From positions 36,353 to 100,352 of the forward strand of contig NZ_JACSPW010000015.1 of assembly GCF_014836935.1 (NCBI RefSeq): a stretch of 64,000 nt of DNA, written 5' to 3'. Under the pieces are notes generated by a model that saw only the letters and a program-made list of their open reading frames with translations, was not told where the DNA came from and ran no database searches. Source of the DNA: Solibacillus merdavium. Lineage in GTDB: Bacteria > Bacillota > Bacilli > Bacillales_A > Planococcaceae. Positions 17,323 through 26,869 of the stretch are shown piece after piece; within the stretch, counting starts at the first letter, position 1, and each line of letters starts with the position of its first letter. A program made the position numbers and the translations under genes.

Positions 17323-17398
17323 GCATATCGATTGCTACTTGAGTTCGTATGAGTACACCACCATTCTAATCCGGACTAGTAGAGCGGTATGCTTTTCT
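17323..17398 (+). terminator. Possible long-hairpin terminator
   Basis: GCATATCG (17323-17330) pairs with CGGTATGC (17385-17392), continued by CTACT with AGTAG, and is followed by TTTTCTTA. The large loop lowers confidence; it lies in the right place to end the amidase transcript. Confidence 0.35.
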
Positions 17399-17487
17399 TA
17401 TGGAAAAAATTAATTTTCTTTTCATGCACTTCTAAATTTTGTTATATTTTTTATAGAGAATAGGCGTAGGGAAGGAGGGTGATATTG

Positions 17488-18945
17488 TTGTTGCTTTCAT
17501 TTGATGAGCAGCTCTTTCAACAAACGAATGGACAAATAGGGGAGAGGCTAGAGCAAGCTTTGGAAGAACGATCTCTGTTTGATAAACAACCCCCTATTTG
17601 GGGCGCCCCCATGTATAGTGACGACTTTTTGCTAAAGCAGGAGCGTGCGGAGAAATTTTGTTTTCAGCTATTGAAATACTATTGGGGTAAATTTAATTTG
17701 TTTTTTTACGATTCTTTTAGCAAGGCCAATATGAATGTCGATATGGCCAATGAAAAGATGGAACAATTTTTTGCAGAACCACAAAACAGTAAACAACTAT
17801 TCACATTTTTACATACGCAAGGGGAAGTCGAATTTGATCAGCTTATAGAATTTATTTTTGCAAAGCCTATTAGAACACCGAGTTCACAAACAGGGCTTAC
17901 TAAAATCTATGTATATAAAATCAACAATTGTTTTCTTGTACAGCCCATCTATTGTGAGCACGAAAAGTTCTGGCAGGTAATTGGTGCCAAAAAAATATAT
18001 TCGCTATTTCTACAGCTTCCTTTGAAGAAAATTTCACGCCCTGCGGAATTAATGACAACCTTTAAAGCACTGCTTGTCGGGCAATTAACCGTTAATCGAG
18101 TGGCGACAATCGTTCATAAGCTGGTACAAAAAATCGATTTCGAAAATCCGAAATCTGATGAATTAAAGCAGCTCCATCTATTGAATGTCCGCACACATTT
18201 TACGAGTGGGCGCCGCCATATGTTAAAGCTCCGCAAATGCATCTATACACTGCAGCGGAATTGGTCGACCGGGCAGTTTGCGCTCAACAACAAAGAGTAC
18301 ACGCTGCTCGGATACATGCTATTCCAAGAGGCTGTTTTTAAAAAGGATTACAAAAATATTTTGATGCAGGGTATGTACTTGATTGAAGAAGAGCGATTGA
18401 ATAACCACGCCATTGAGCTTGTCGTAGAATATACGGATGTATTAAGCAGCATGAATCCACAGCCATACGCACTCGTTAAGCATTATCGAAAAAACTATTT
18501 AGAGCATGTTTTTTATGAACTCATTGATAGCATAGTAAAAGAGGAGAAATTTGAGCAAGGGATCGAGTTATTGAAAAACTATGAGCTTGTAACTTGTACA
18601 GCAATTTTCGAGCTGTTGCAATCTGCTGACTATGAGGATATTCTACATAAAATTGAGGCAACGGTTCAGCGCGATATCGCCATTTTAGTGGACGGCTCTA
18701 TCCATAAAGTACGGGAATCGCTCGCGACCTGGCAAAGTGAATATTTGAATGCGGGGAGTTCGTATCATGCGATTGCTATAATGTCATCTCAGCATGTTTG
18801 TAATCTCCTGAAAATCCTGTTTTATGCAGAGGAAGATAACTTAGTGGAAAAGTTATTGGCCGTATATAAGAAGTATTTACTCGTACCGGCTCATTTTCAT
18901 AATTTGCGTCAATTTATTGAGCATCGCGTGATGGTAACCCGTTAA
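17488..18945 (+). CDS. Unrecognised 485-residue cytoplasmic protein
   Basis: I do not recognise this protein. It is soluble by composition: no signal peptide, no membrane helix, rich in Lys, Glu, Leu and Phe, with long predicted helical stretches (for example LVGQLTVNRVATIVHKLVQK and YEDILHKIEATVQRDIAIL) like a helical-repeat protein. A central segment has alternating aromatic and basic residues (LHLLNVRTHFTSGRRHMLKLRKC). The start is uncertain: AAGGAGGG at 17472-17479 precedes three consecutive TTG codons (17485, 17488, 17491); 17488 gives the best spacing, and a GTG at 17479 overlaps the ribosome site. It has its own terminator and no operon partner. Confidence 0.6.
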   Translation: MLLSFDEQLFQQTNGQIGERLEQALEERSLFDKQPPIWGAPMYSDDFLLKQERAEKFCFQLLKYYWGKFNLFFYDSFSKANMNVDMANEKMEQFFAEPQNSKQLFTFLHTQGEVEFDQLIEFIFAKPIRTPSSQTGLTKIYVYKINNCFLVQPIYCEHEKFWQVIGAKKIYSLFLQLPLKKISRPAELMTTFKALLVGQLTVNRVATIVHKLVQKIDFENPKSDELKQLHLLNVRTHFTSGRRHMLKLRKCIYTLQRNWSTGQFALNNKEYTLLGYMLFQEAVFKKDYKNILMQGMYLIEEERLNNHAIELVVEYTDVLSSMNPQPYALVKHYRKNYLEHVFYELIDSIVKEEKFEQGIELLKNYELVTCTAIFELLQSADYEDILHKIEATVQRDIAILVDGSIHKVRESLATWQSEYLNAGSSYHAIAIMSSQHVCNLLKILFYAEEDNLVEKLLAVYKKYLLVPAHFHNLRQFIEHRVMVTR

Positions 18946-18963
18946 CTAAAAAAGCATAGTTGA

Positions 18964-19005
18964 AGAAAGGTGAATCAATGATTCTTTGGAATCGGGATTC
19001 ACCTT
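18964..19005. terminator. Bidirectional terminator between convergent genes
   Basis: AAAGGTGAATC pairs with GATTCACCTTTT, flanked by A/T runs on both sides. It lies between 18945 and the minus-strand CaiB-type gene. Confidence 0.75.
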
Positions 19006-19011
19006 TTACTT

Positions 19012-20196
19012 TTAATTTAAGACGCCATCTTCTGTGAGTTTTTCGATATCATCTTGACTATAGCCGTAAGATTTTAAAATTTCCGCCGTATGTGCGCCCA
19101 TTTTTGCCCCGACATATTGATAGGTAGGTTCTACACCGCTAATTTTTAGTGCTGTGCCAATTTGGCGTTGTGTTGAGCCATCTGATTTTTTCACATCAAC
19201 GAGCATATTGCGTGCCTGGATTTGTGGATGGTTGCACGCTTCATCGAATGTTAGGACGGGTTCAACGCAGCCGTGAAAATCTTCATTGAAAATTTCAAGC
19301 CATTGGTCAAATGTTTTCGTGCAAAAGGCGTCCGTTACCGCTTCTTTAAACCGCTGCTGTGTATAGGATGAATCATTGAATGTGCTGTCGATTAGTTCCG
19401 GAATTTCAAGTGCTTCGCATAATAGCTTACGGAATTGTGGCTCTAGACTGCCGACCGAAAAATACCGCCCGTCTTTTGTACGGTAATAATCATAAAATGT
19501 TCCGCCATTTAAAATTTCCTCTTCTGGTTGAGGAGGTCGCCCGCTTCCAAGGTATTGAGTACCGTATAGAGCATTCATCGCAAACATGGCATCAGTCATG
19601 GACACATCAATAAACTTTCCTTCTCCGGATTTTTCGCGATGCAGTGCCGCTGCCAAAATCCCGATGGCAGCATGCATAGTCCCCCCGGCTATATCTGCAA
19701 TCTGAATTCCCATAGCAACAGGTTTTTTGTCCTTTAAACGCGAATGATTCAACACACCGCCAATTGATAAATAGTTATTGTCATGACCCGGTCGTGTGGC
19801 AAATGGACCCGTTTGACCGTAACCTGTAATAGCACAGTAAATAAGGCGCGGGTTGATCTCGCGCAGTGTATCATAATCAATGCCAAGACGTTTCATGACA
19901 CCTGGTCGGAAACCTTCGATAATAATGTCGTAATCCTTCACCAGCTTTTTAATGATATCAACGGCTTCTTGAGATTTCAGATTCAGTTGCAATGATTTTT
20001 TCGAGCGGTTTAAATGCTGATGAATGTAGGATTCTTTCTCATCATCATAAGGCGGCATTATACGCATTAAATCCACTCGTCGATTTGATTCGATATGAAT
20101 GACTTCTGCTCCTAAGTCTGCAAACATCATCGTTGCAAATGGTCCCGGTAATAGTGAACAAAAATCCAGTATTTTTAATCCATTTAAAATTGTCAT
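19012..20196 (-). CDS. CaiB/BaiF family CoA-transferase
   Basis: A 394-residue family III CoA-transferase or alpha-methylacyl-CoA racemase-like protein. It begins LNGLKILDFCSLLPGPFATM with the AEVIHIE segment, then ESYIHQHLNRSKKSLQLNLK and NPRLIYCAITGYGQTGP; the conserved catalytic Asp lies in the VSMTDAMFAMN region. The family moves CoA between acids via a mixed anhydride, or epimerises 2-methylacyl-CoA; sequence does not separate the two. The start at 20196 has an AAGGGGG site about 6 bases upstream; ATGs at 20202 and 20220 overlap or precede it. Monocistronic. Confidence 0.82.
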   Translation of the reverse strand: MTILNGLKILDFCSLLPGPFATMMFADLGAEVIHIESNRRVDLMRIMPPYDDEKESYIHQHLNRSKKSLQLNLKSQEAVDIIKKLVKDYDIIIEGFRPGVMKRLGIDYDTLREINPRLIYCAITGYGQTGPFATRPGHDNNYLSIGGVLNHSRLKDKKPVAMGIQIADIAGGTMHAAIGILAAALHREKSGEGKFIDVSMTDAMFAMNALYGTQYLGSGRPPQPEEEILNGGTFYDYYRTKDGRYFSVGSLEPQFRKLLCEALEIPELIDSTFNDSSYTQQRFKEAVTDAFCTKTFDQWLEIFNEDFHGCVEPVLTFDEACNHPQIQARNMLVDVKKSDGSTQRQIGTALKISGVEPTYQYVGAKMGAHTAEILKSYGYSQDDIEKLTEDGVLN

Positions 20197-20491
20197 GCCC
20201 ATCCCCCTTATTAATTGCACATTGTATTAATACAGAAAATTATAAATTTAACAGTATTATAACAGCTTGCGATAAAAATTCCTATATTTATCCTTTTTAT
20301 TATAAAAGATGTATGTTTTATTTTTGGCTGTACTAATTAGAAAACAGCAACCCCTTTTCAATAGTATTCTATTATTATATTTTAAATACTCTGAAAATTA
20401 TAGTGCGAAAATAAGCAAATGTAACAAAAGTTGTAGAAAAAAGTGGGTGTTTTAGACAATCATTCACAAATGGGACAAGTAAAAAGTATTG
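20197..20491. other. Non-coding promoter region
   Basis: About 295 AT-rich bases upstream of the CaiB-type gene (minus strand) and downstream of the CAP-domain gene. I see no open frame or strong structure. Confidence 0.3.
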
Positions 20492-20537
20492 AAAAAAAGG
20501 ACCGTATTAAAAGTAATGATTACTCTAATACGACCCT
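20492..20537 (-). terminator. Terminator after CAP-domain gene
   Basis: On the minus strand CGTATTA pairs with TAATACG with an extended inner AGTAAT/ATTACT stem, and T7 follows (20491-20497). Confidence 0.7.
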
Positions 20538-20542
20538 GTGAA

Positions 20543-21394
20543 TTATAAGGAATAAAAATTGATAGTAAAGTAAGGCAAGTTTTGACTATTGAATTCTACA
20601 CCAACAAAAGCGTGGGTAAATTCCTCACGCAAAATGTTCTCCCGGTGAGTCAAGGAATTCATTAACGCTTCATGTGCGTGAATGGCGCTATATTGGCCAC
20701 ATGCTAAGTTTTCTCCCCACCAATTAAATGTCATCCCACCATTTTTCATGCGGGCACCCGCTCGTAACCCCTGCATATCCATATGAGCGAAATAGTTGTT
20801 AGTGGCCATGTTCATGCTATGGCTGCGGGCAATAACATTATATTCGGGTGTATATTGTAGCGGATGTAATCCTTCAAAAACGCGGGATTCATTCATTAAA
20901 TCCATCATCAAATCTTCAAACCCGTCCCGTAAAGCTATTGATGGCACAGCAAAGAAGCCTACTTTGGACATCTCTGTCTCGGCATCAATCGCCATAATTG
21001 ATCGAACTTGAAAATTTTTATGTACATCATAAAAGAATGTCACATATTGGCGATCGATTAAATAAGTACCACTTGTTTCAACATTGTATTTATCATCATA
21101 ATACTGTCTGAAGCGTCGATTGTTTTTCGTAATATGTGTTATTGGTTCACCGAATAGGGCTTTTACTGCCTGACGCGAGTCGCCGATGGAAATACCGCAG
21201 ATCGCTTGCCCAATGCGAGTTTCATAGCCGGCTACCGCAATGCTATCTTTAATGCCAATTAAATGGAAATTTGTATAGTTTAACGAGGGGTTGTTCCATT
21301 CTAAATCATATTCTGATGCAAAAGTTTTGACCGTTGTTGTTTTTGTGACTACCGTAGACTCAGTTATTAATGGAATAAGAACGTCTGGATTCAT
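20543..21394 (-). CDS. CAP-domain (SCP/PR-1-like) protein
   Basis: A 283-residue protein. The N-terminal part (about 50-140) resembles the CAP-associated domain of YlbC/YkwD-type proteins, with GISIGDSRQAVKALFGEP and a YDDKYNVETSGTYL segment. The C-terminal CAP domain (about 165-283) has HSMNMATNNYFAHMD, MTFNWWGENLACG and SLTHRENILREEFTHAFVG, including the conserved His/Glu set. Such proteins are normally exported, yet no signal peptide or membrane helix is visible from the start at 21394 or from the upstream ATG at 21430. It may be cytoplasmic or released at sporulation, or act in a spore layer. Ribosome site AAGGGGA is before 21394. Confidence 0.78.
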   Translation of the reverse strand: MNPDVLIPLITESTVVTKTTTVKTFASEYDLEWNNPSLNYTNFHLIGIKDSIAVAGYETRIGQAICGISIGDSRQAVKALFGEPITHITKNNRRFRQYYDDKYNVETSGTYLIDRQYVTFFYDVHKNFQVRSIMAIDAETEMSKVGFFAVPSIALRDGFEDLMMDLMNESRVFEGLHPLQYTPEYNVIARSHSMNMATNNYFAHMDMQGLRAGARMKNGGMTFNWWGENLACGQYSAIHAHEALMNSLTHRENILREEFTHAFVGVEFNSQNLPYFTINFYSL

Positions 21395-21933
21395 CTCTTT
21401 CCCCTTTTTCGATTTCAATGAATATCTCACATAATATTATATTTATATTTTATATTTCTAATTCTATTACTCACGAATACTATATTAGCGTAATTCCTCA
21501 TGAAATTTCATGGGAGATGATTGTATATGGGTGAAATAACTAGTAAAGTTAATATATATTAAGTGAAAAAACACCTATTTTAAAGTTAATTATTTCCTTG
21601 TTTTAACTATTTCATAATAGAAATATATAGAAATGATAATTAGAATTAAAGTTCATAAATTAAAAATAAAAATGTATTAAGGAGTAAAATATAACATTAT
21701 AGTTTATTTTATTTCAATGGAATTTTGAAATTCACATTTTTGTCATTTCAAACTAGGTAATTAGAACTGTTTTTGAGTGACCTATGAAAAAGGTGAACAA
21801 ATTAATAATAAAATCAATGAAAATAGACAATTATATACGGCGTCTTGCAGTGGCTATCATTTGTGTATCGAAGGCTTGTGATTAGAACTATTTTGGCGGG
21901 GGTAAAGTATGAATGGTTGGCTATTTATTAATA
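21395..21933. other. Long AT-rich non-coding region upstream of the SLH protein gene
   Basis: About 540 bases with no convincing gene on either strand. Two short similar segments (ATTAGAACTGTTTTTGAGTG near 21760 and ATTAGAACTATTTTGGCGGG near 21882) occur ~120 bases apart. At 21909 an ATG after GGCGGGGGTAAAGT opens a 30-codon frame that runs through the following terminator hairpin. Confidence 0.35.
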
Positions 21934-21985
21934 GAACGGTTTTGCTTTTTGATTTTCAAATCGAAAAGCAAAACCGTTCCTTTTT
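21934..21985 (+). terminator. Strong terminator with no upstream coding gene
   Basis: A 17-base arm (21934-21950) pairs with 21963-21979 around GATTTTCAAATC, itself partly self-paired, followed by CTTTTTG. Since no + strand gene lies in the preceding 2.9 kb, it must end a non-coding transcript or act as an attenuator in the leader of the SLH gene. Confidence 0.75.
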
Positions 21986-22162
21986 GTTTAAAGAGAAGTA
22001 GAGGATACTTCTTTTAAGTAATATGTGAACGATTTTCCTTCTTTAAAAAGAAAAACTACATAAATTTGATACAGTTTTGGGCACTATCGGCCGATATAAA
22101 GAGTGTACGTGCTAAAAAGATGTACCATGATTCGACACTTCAAAAAAGGGGGGTTCTCTAAC

Positions 22163-25100
22163 ATGGATTCGAAAAAAGGGAAAAAGCTTTCGAAGGCTAC
22201 AGTCGCAACAGTTTTAGCAGCGAGTGGTGTCATAGTGGCAATGCCGCAGCAGACAAATGCCTATTCATTTAGCGATTTAAATCCATTTGCAGATTATTAT
22301 GAGCCCATTTTAGATTTAGCTAGCCGCAAAATTGCGACAGGCTACTCAGATGGCACATTTAAACCAAATCAAGCCATTACTCGGGAAGATGCCGCTAAAA
22401 TGCTGGCACTAACGATTGATGTTAATATAACAAATCCAAAAAACCCAGGCTTCAAAGATGTACAGATGAGCAATCCAAATTACCGCTACATTGCAGCATT
22501 GGCAGAGGCAGGGGTTATTAACGGGTATTCCGATAAAACATTTAAGCCAAAAGAACCGATTACTCGCGGGCAAATGGCGAAAATTTTAACACTTGGTTTC
22601 AAATTTGGGGTTTCCTCAAAGCTTAACCATGGGTTTAAGGATGTTAACGCAAAAAATGCGAATGCCTACTTCATCCAAACACTATATGATCTGAATGTGA
22701 CGAAGGGTAAGACACCTGTTTCATTTGATCCATTTAATACAGTAACACGCGCACAAATGGCAACATTTATTTGGCGTGCGGAAAAAGCAGATCGAGGCAA
22801 TCCTGTATATGCGATTGGCGATATTACTGGCAATCAAATTTACATAAACGGTGTTGCACATACGATTGCGCCACATTTACGAAGCATTTTAAATGCAGCG
22901 AATAAAAATGTATTGCAAGGTGCCTTTATTGAAGGGAATTTTTCAGGAAATACGGTTCAAAACATTTCGAAGCTGACGATTAATGCGAGCGGAAATTCTT
23001 CGCGATTATTGGCGCTTGATGGCGGCTATTCTTCTTTTGCAGGAGAGCTTATTGTACATGGTAGCTATGTGCGTTTTAAAAATATAAACTTTACCGGGCG
23101 TGTGGAAGTGGCGGAAGCACCGAGACGTTCGCTTGCTTCACTAAGTAATATACGTATTGCAAGTGTTGGCAATGTTGCATCATTCATCGATTGGGAAAAA
23201 CCGACTGTCCCAAAAAATGAAGAGTTCCTGAACCCAATTGATAAAGAAACATTACAAGAGAAACCAGACCCAACAAAGCCACCTCATTTACAGAAGTATA
23301 CGGACCGCATGTCGAACTTAAAGAAATATGTCGACTTTGAAAACTCGGATATCCGTCATCTATATGTAACGTCAGATCGTACATTTGTAAAAGCCAATTA
23401 CGAAATCGACCGTCTGACATTACAAGGAAATGTGGCAAATGTTGAGCTATATGCAAGTCCGAATGCTATGTACATCGACACAGACTACAATGTATCGGTT
23501 TTTGGTGTGCATGATATCCAGTATGTATACAAAAACACATTAAAAAATGTGTCGTTTAAAACAGATAGTACATACGACTATTATTACATTACTTCAAGCC
23601 ATGGCTTTACCGATATTGGCTCACATGTTTATATTACGAACGCAATTATTCCGCCAAACAAAACGGTGAATGATGTTTTTGATGATTATAAAACGGATGA
23701 TCCGAACATTGGCTATATAAAAGATGAAAATGGGAAAGCAGTAGATCGTGATCCGGTAGAAAATACGATTATTCCGGATGTTACTGGACCAAAGATTACG
23801 CAGTTGGATGTGGCTGCTGGAGGATCGACAGCGGACGTAACATTAACGGCTGATGAAGATGGAACTTACTACTATGTTGTAAAACCGGCTAAGGAAAAAG
23901 CTCCAACGATTAACGAGATTAAAACAGGCGGCACTAAATACAATGGCAACGGTCCACTCGTAATGGACGAGCCAGTTAAGTTTACAGTAAACGGCTTAGA
24001 AACAATGACAGATTATGTTATTTATGCCATTGTCATCGATAAAATGGATAACGTATCGGAAAAAGAGGAGCAGGAGTTCTCGACGATTGATAACCGACCA
24101 CCTACATTCCGCTTGGACAAAGGGGAAACAATGTACGGCGGGAAGCGTGTACAGTTTGTCATCAAAGGAATTACAGAGCCTGGCGAATATTACTATTATA
24201 TCCGTGAGAAATCACCAGTTACATTACCTGATCCAACTGTTGATGAAATTATGAAACGTTATACAGGTAAAGGTACGATTGCAAAGCCTGACGATGTTGT
24301 CATTACCGAAACAAAATACGGTGCAAGCCCAGCGATAGGCGACATTAAGCCAAATACAGAGTACGAAATTTATGCTGTAATGGTGGATAAATCAGGAAAT
24401 AAAATGCGCAACCCCGCTCCGAAAATTACATTGAAGACGGAAGCGCCTGATACGACATATCCGTATGTACTGGATCCGCCAGAGCTTCAATTGGCAGATA
24501 AGGAAAAAGGCTATTTCTATATTAACGTAAGTGAAGAACTGGACAAGGCAACAGCTGAAAATCCGGATAACTATTTATTATCCGGTACAGGTATTGTGAA
24601 TATTTCCGGACATAAGGAAATGAAACCAGTCGAGGTACAATACTCGAACAAGCGAATTCGCTTAACGATTCCTGCAGTCAGCTCTCTAGTAAACGGCGAT
24701 ACGATTGTTGCGACGGTATTAAAAGGTGTAAAAGACTTAGCTGAAAATGAATTTGAAAATAAAGAGACAGTAGCGGTAGGTGTAGAACCAAGAAACTACG
24801 CTCAGTACAATCACACGGATTCGGTGAAACCAGAATTAACAATTAAAAATGTAATTACTGGTCCAAATAAATATGAAGTAGAGGTAGAGGCAAAGAAAGC
24901 CGGTACTTATTACTACATGATTTTACCAAATGATTTTGATTTTAAAGATATTACGAGCCGTGATTTTGTAGATGAATTTTCAAATGACCCGAAAGTTATT
25001 ACAGGGAAGTTTAAAAAAGCGCCACCGTTAGATAAAGAAAATCATTATATCGGAAACGGTCAAAACCCTGCGCCGTTAGGAACATTTAAATTTGATGTAA

Positions 25101-26542
25101 CAAAACCGGGAACACCTCCACGGGACCCGTTTAAAAGCTACAAAATTTACATGGTGTTAAAGGATCGTTCGGGACAGCTTTCGGAGATTATGAATAAAAA
25201 TTTAATTGATGATGTAAAGCCACCGTTAGTAACAGGTGTCATGATTGAAAATGTGAAAGATAGCGATACACAGATTAAATTCACAGCCAATGTCGATGAG
25301 AAAGCAAACTTCTATGTATTACCTGTAAGAAAATATAAAAAAGAAACAGTAGATGGCAAAGAAGTATATGTATTAAATACTGATTACTTTGATGCATCGG
25401 GAATTTTAAAAGATATTACGGCTGTGTTAAGCACAACAGCCAATGCACCAGATTTATTTAATAAGTTTAAATCTTTAGGGGCAAAGGATATAGGTGGTTC
25501 AACAGGTAAAGGTACATTTATTGATATTCCAAGGGAAAATCTTCTAAACTTAACAGCTCACGAAGAATATGGCTTCTATATAGGGGCAGTTGATACAATT
25601 GGAAACTTTACAATTTTAGAGAAGAGTTCAGCCGTAGTAATTGAGGAAGACGAGCCAAAAGGTCCGCAGATGAAGAAGACGCTTTATATGGATGGCACAA
25701 ACCCTCATATTAAAAATGATGGATTAGTTACTAGACAAAGTAATTCATTTAACTCATCGTTTATGGAAACCACATTTACAATTACATTTAATGAAGCAAT
25801 TATGCGTCAGGATGATTTAAGCGGATTATCAAATTATAATAAGACGGCAATACCGGCAAGTGGTACGTTTAATCTATCCTCAATTTTGGAATTTAACGGT
25901 GCAGATATTAACGATTATGAATTTGTAAGTTATTCAGTAGGTACAAGTACTACAAGCGAATCTAAGTTAATTATTCGTCCGAAAAATGCACGAGCAGCTA
26001 TGCAAACGTTCCGAGTGAAGATGAAAGAAGATACTACAGGAGCAACTGTTTACGATTATAAAGATCAAAATGGCTTTGATACGACGAAAATTGGAACTTA
26101 TATTTATCCAGCGTCTATTATTAATCAAATGTCAATTGCACAATTAAGCACACCTTATGTGTTAGATACAATAGTAGAAACAAGTTCTAAAAAGCTAAAT
26201 TTATCTGTAGATTTTGATGTAGATTTAGGTTTAGTACAACGTTATTATTATGCAGTTGTTCTCGGAACAACGACGATTAAACCGACTGCTGAAGAAGTGA
26301 TAAATGCAGTAAGAACTAATACTGTATCATCAAGTAGCCCAATTTATATTTATGGATCTGATATGATTGACGGAAGCGCAGGTAAGAGTCAAGTGTTGCC
26401 ATTAGAAACAGGTAAAATTAGAGCGTCAGATGTATTCAAAACAGGACATAAAATTTATATGTTTACCGTTGATAAATACGGAAATATTGTATGGGCAAAA
26501 CATAAAACAATGGCACAAGATTATATTGAAATCACAAAGTAA
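22163..26542 (+). CDS. SLH-domain surface (S-layer-like) protein
   Basis: A 1459-residue exported protein. Residues 1-33 form a signal peptide (basic start, hydrophobic core VATVLAASGVIVAM, cleavage after TNA). Three SLH domains follow at about 36-80, 97-142 and 157-203 (GYSDGTFKPNQAITRE and GYSDKTFKPKEPITRG are diagnostic), which bind the pyruvylated secondary cell-wall polymer. From about 215 a beta-rich region resembles right-handed repeat sequence, then several Ig-like or fibronectin-like modules with a recurring YYY-V…P-EI motif (GTYYYVVKP, GEYYYYIRE, GTYYYMILP, QRYYYAVVL). It is probably an S-layer or S-layer-associated protein. The start at 22163 has a G6 ribosome site; a GTG at 22103 would add residues before the signal peptide and was rejected. 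Confidence 0.85.
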   Translation: MDSKKGKKLSKATVATVLAASGVIVAMPQQTNAYSFSDLNPFADYYEPILDLASRKIATGYSDGTFKPNQAITREDAAKMLALTIDVNITNPKNPGFKDVQMSNPNYRYIAALAEAGVINGYSDKTFKPKEPITRGQMAKILTLGFKFGVSSKLNHGFKDVNAKNANAYFIQTLYDLNVTKGKTPVSFDPFNTVTRAQMATFIWRAEKADRGNPVYAIGDITGNQIYINGVAHTIAPHLRSILNAANKNVLQGAFIEGNFSGNTVQNISKLTINASGNSSRLLALDGGYSSFAGELIVHGSYVRFKNINFTGRVEVAEAPRRSLASLSNIRIASVGNVASFIDWEKPTVPKNEEFLNPIDKETLQEKPDPTKPPHLQKYTDRMSNLKKYVDFENSDIRHLYVTSDRTFVKANYEIDRLTLQGNVANVELYASPNAMYIDTDYNVSVFGVHDIQYVYKNTLKNVSFKTDSTYDYYYITSSHGFTDIGSHVYITNAIIPPNKTVNDVFDDYKTDDPNIGYIKDENGKAVDRDPVENTIIPDVTGPKITQLDVAAGGSTADVTLTADEDGTYYYVVKPAKEKAPTINEIKTGGTKYNGNGPLVMDEPVKFTVNGLETMTDYVIYAIVIDKMDNVSEKEEQEFSTIDNRPPTFRLDKGETMYGGKRVQFVIKGITEPGEYYYYIREKSPVTLPDPTVDEIMKRYTGKGTIAKPDDVVITETKYGASPAIGDIKPNTEYEIYAVMVDKSGNKMRNPAPKITLKTEAPDTTYPYVLDPPELQLADKEKGYFYINVSEELDKATAENPDNYLLSGTGIVNISGHKEMKPVEVQYSNKRIRLTIPAVSSLVNGDTIVATVLKGVKDLAENEFENKETVAVGVEPRNYAQYNHTDSVKPELTIKNVITGPNKYEVEVEAKKAGTYYYMILPNDFDFKDITSRDFVDEFSNDPKVITGKFKKAPPLDKENHYIGNGQNPAPLGTFKFDVTKPGTPPRDPFKSYKIYMVLKDRSGQLSEIMNKNLIDDVKPPLVTGVMIENVKDSDTQIKFTANVDEKANFYVLPVRKYKKETVDGKEVYVLNTDYFDASGILKDITAVLSTTANAPDLFNKFKSLGAKDIGGSTGKGTFIDIPRENLLNLTAHEEYGFYIGAVDTIGNFTILEKSSAVVIEEDEPKGPQMKKTLYMDGTNPHIKNDGLVTRQSNSFNSSFMETTFTITFNEAIMRQDDLSGLSNYNKTAIPASGTFNLSSILEFNGADINDYEFVSYSVGTSTTSESKLIIRPKNARAAMQTFRVKMKEDTTGATVYDYKDQNGFDTTKIGTYIYPASIINQMSIAQLSTPYVLDTIVETSSKKLNLSVDFDVDLGLVQRYYYAVVLGTTTIKPTAEEVINAVRTNTVSSSSPIYIYGSDMIDGSAGKSQVLPLETGKIRASDVFKTGHKIYMFTVDKYGNIVWAKHKTMAQDYIEITK

Positions 26543-26590
26543 TAAATATTTTACACCTGGTGTGAAAACAGTACAAATAACAACAGATTC

Positions 26591-26637
26591 AAACCAATCT
26601 TACAGTGGCCAAAGCTACGTAGGATTGGTTTTTTTTT
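26591..26637 (+). terminator. Terminator after SLH protein gene
   Basis: AAACCAATCTTAC pairs with GTAGGATTGGTTT (one G-T pair), followed by a long T run. Confidence 0.85.
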
Positions 26638-26869
26638 GTTAAAGATCATAATGGCTACCATTCTATCAATATCTAAACCCCTTTAATATTTGGTGAATTA
26701 AGGTAAGATTTAACGCTTCTTTATTATATACAAATCACGGACAGAGCTAACTTAAAAGAATATATCTTAATAAAAATGACAGGTGTCATTAGTATTTACT
26801 GACGCCTGTCGATATTTTCGTAAGTGACCTCCAATGTACGATAAAGGTACGGAAATGGAGGGCATGAAG
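26638..26869 (+). other. Leader region of the DUF418/two-component operon, with hairpin
   Basis: No gene is present. An 11-bp hairpin, GACAGGTGTCA (26778-26788) with TGACGCCTGTC (26800-26810), lies 60 bases before the DUF418 start. It would be a better terminator on the minus strand, where T-rich sequence follows, so it could be a relic or a regulatory palindrome. Confidence 0.35.

Noticed and set aside
21909..22001. 30-codon leader peptide gene
   Set aside because: Not listed as a gene because most of it is the two arms of a terminator hairpin; kept only as part of the leader finding.
22103..22162. Upstream GTG start for the SLH protein
   Set aside because: It would put 20 residues in front of a standard signal peptide; the G-rich ribosome site sits between the two starts and fits only 22163.
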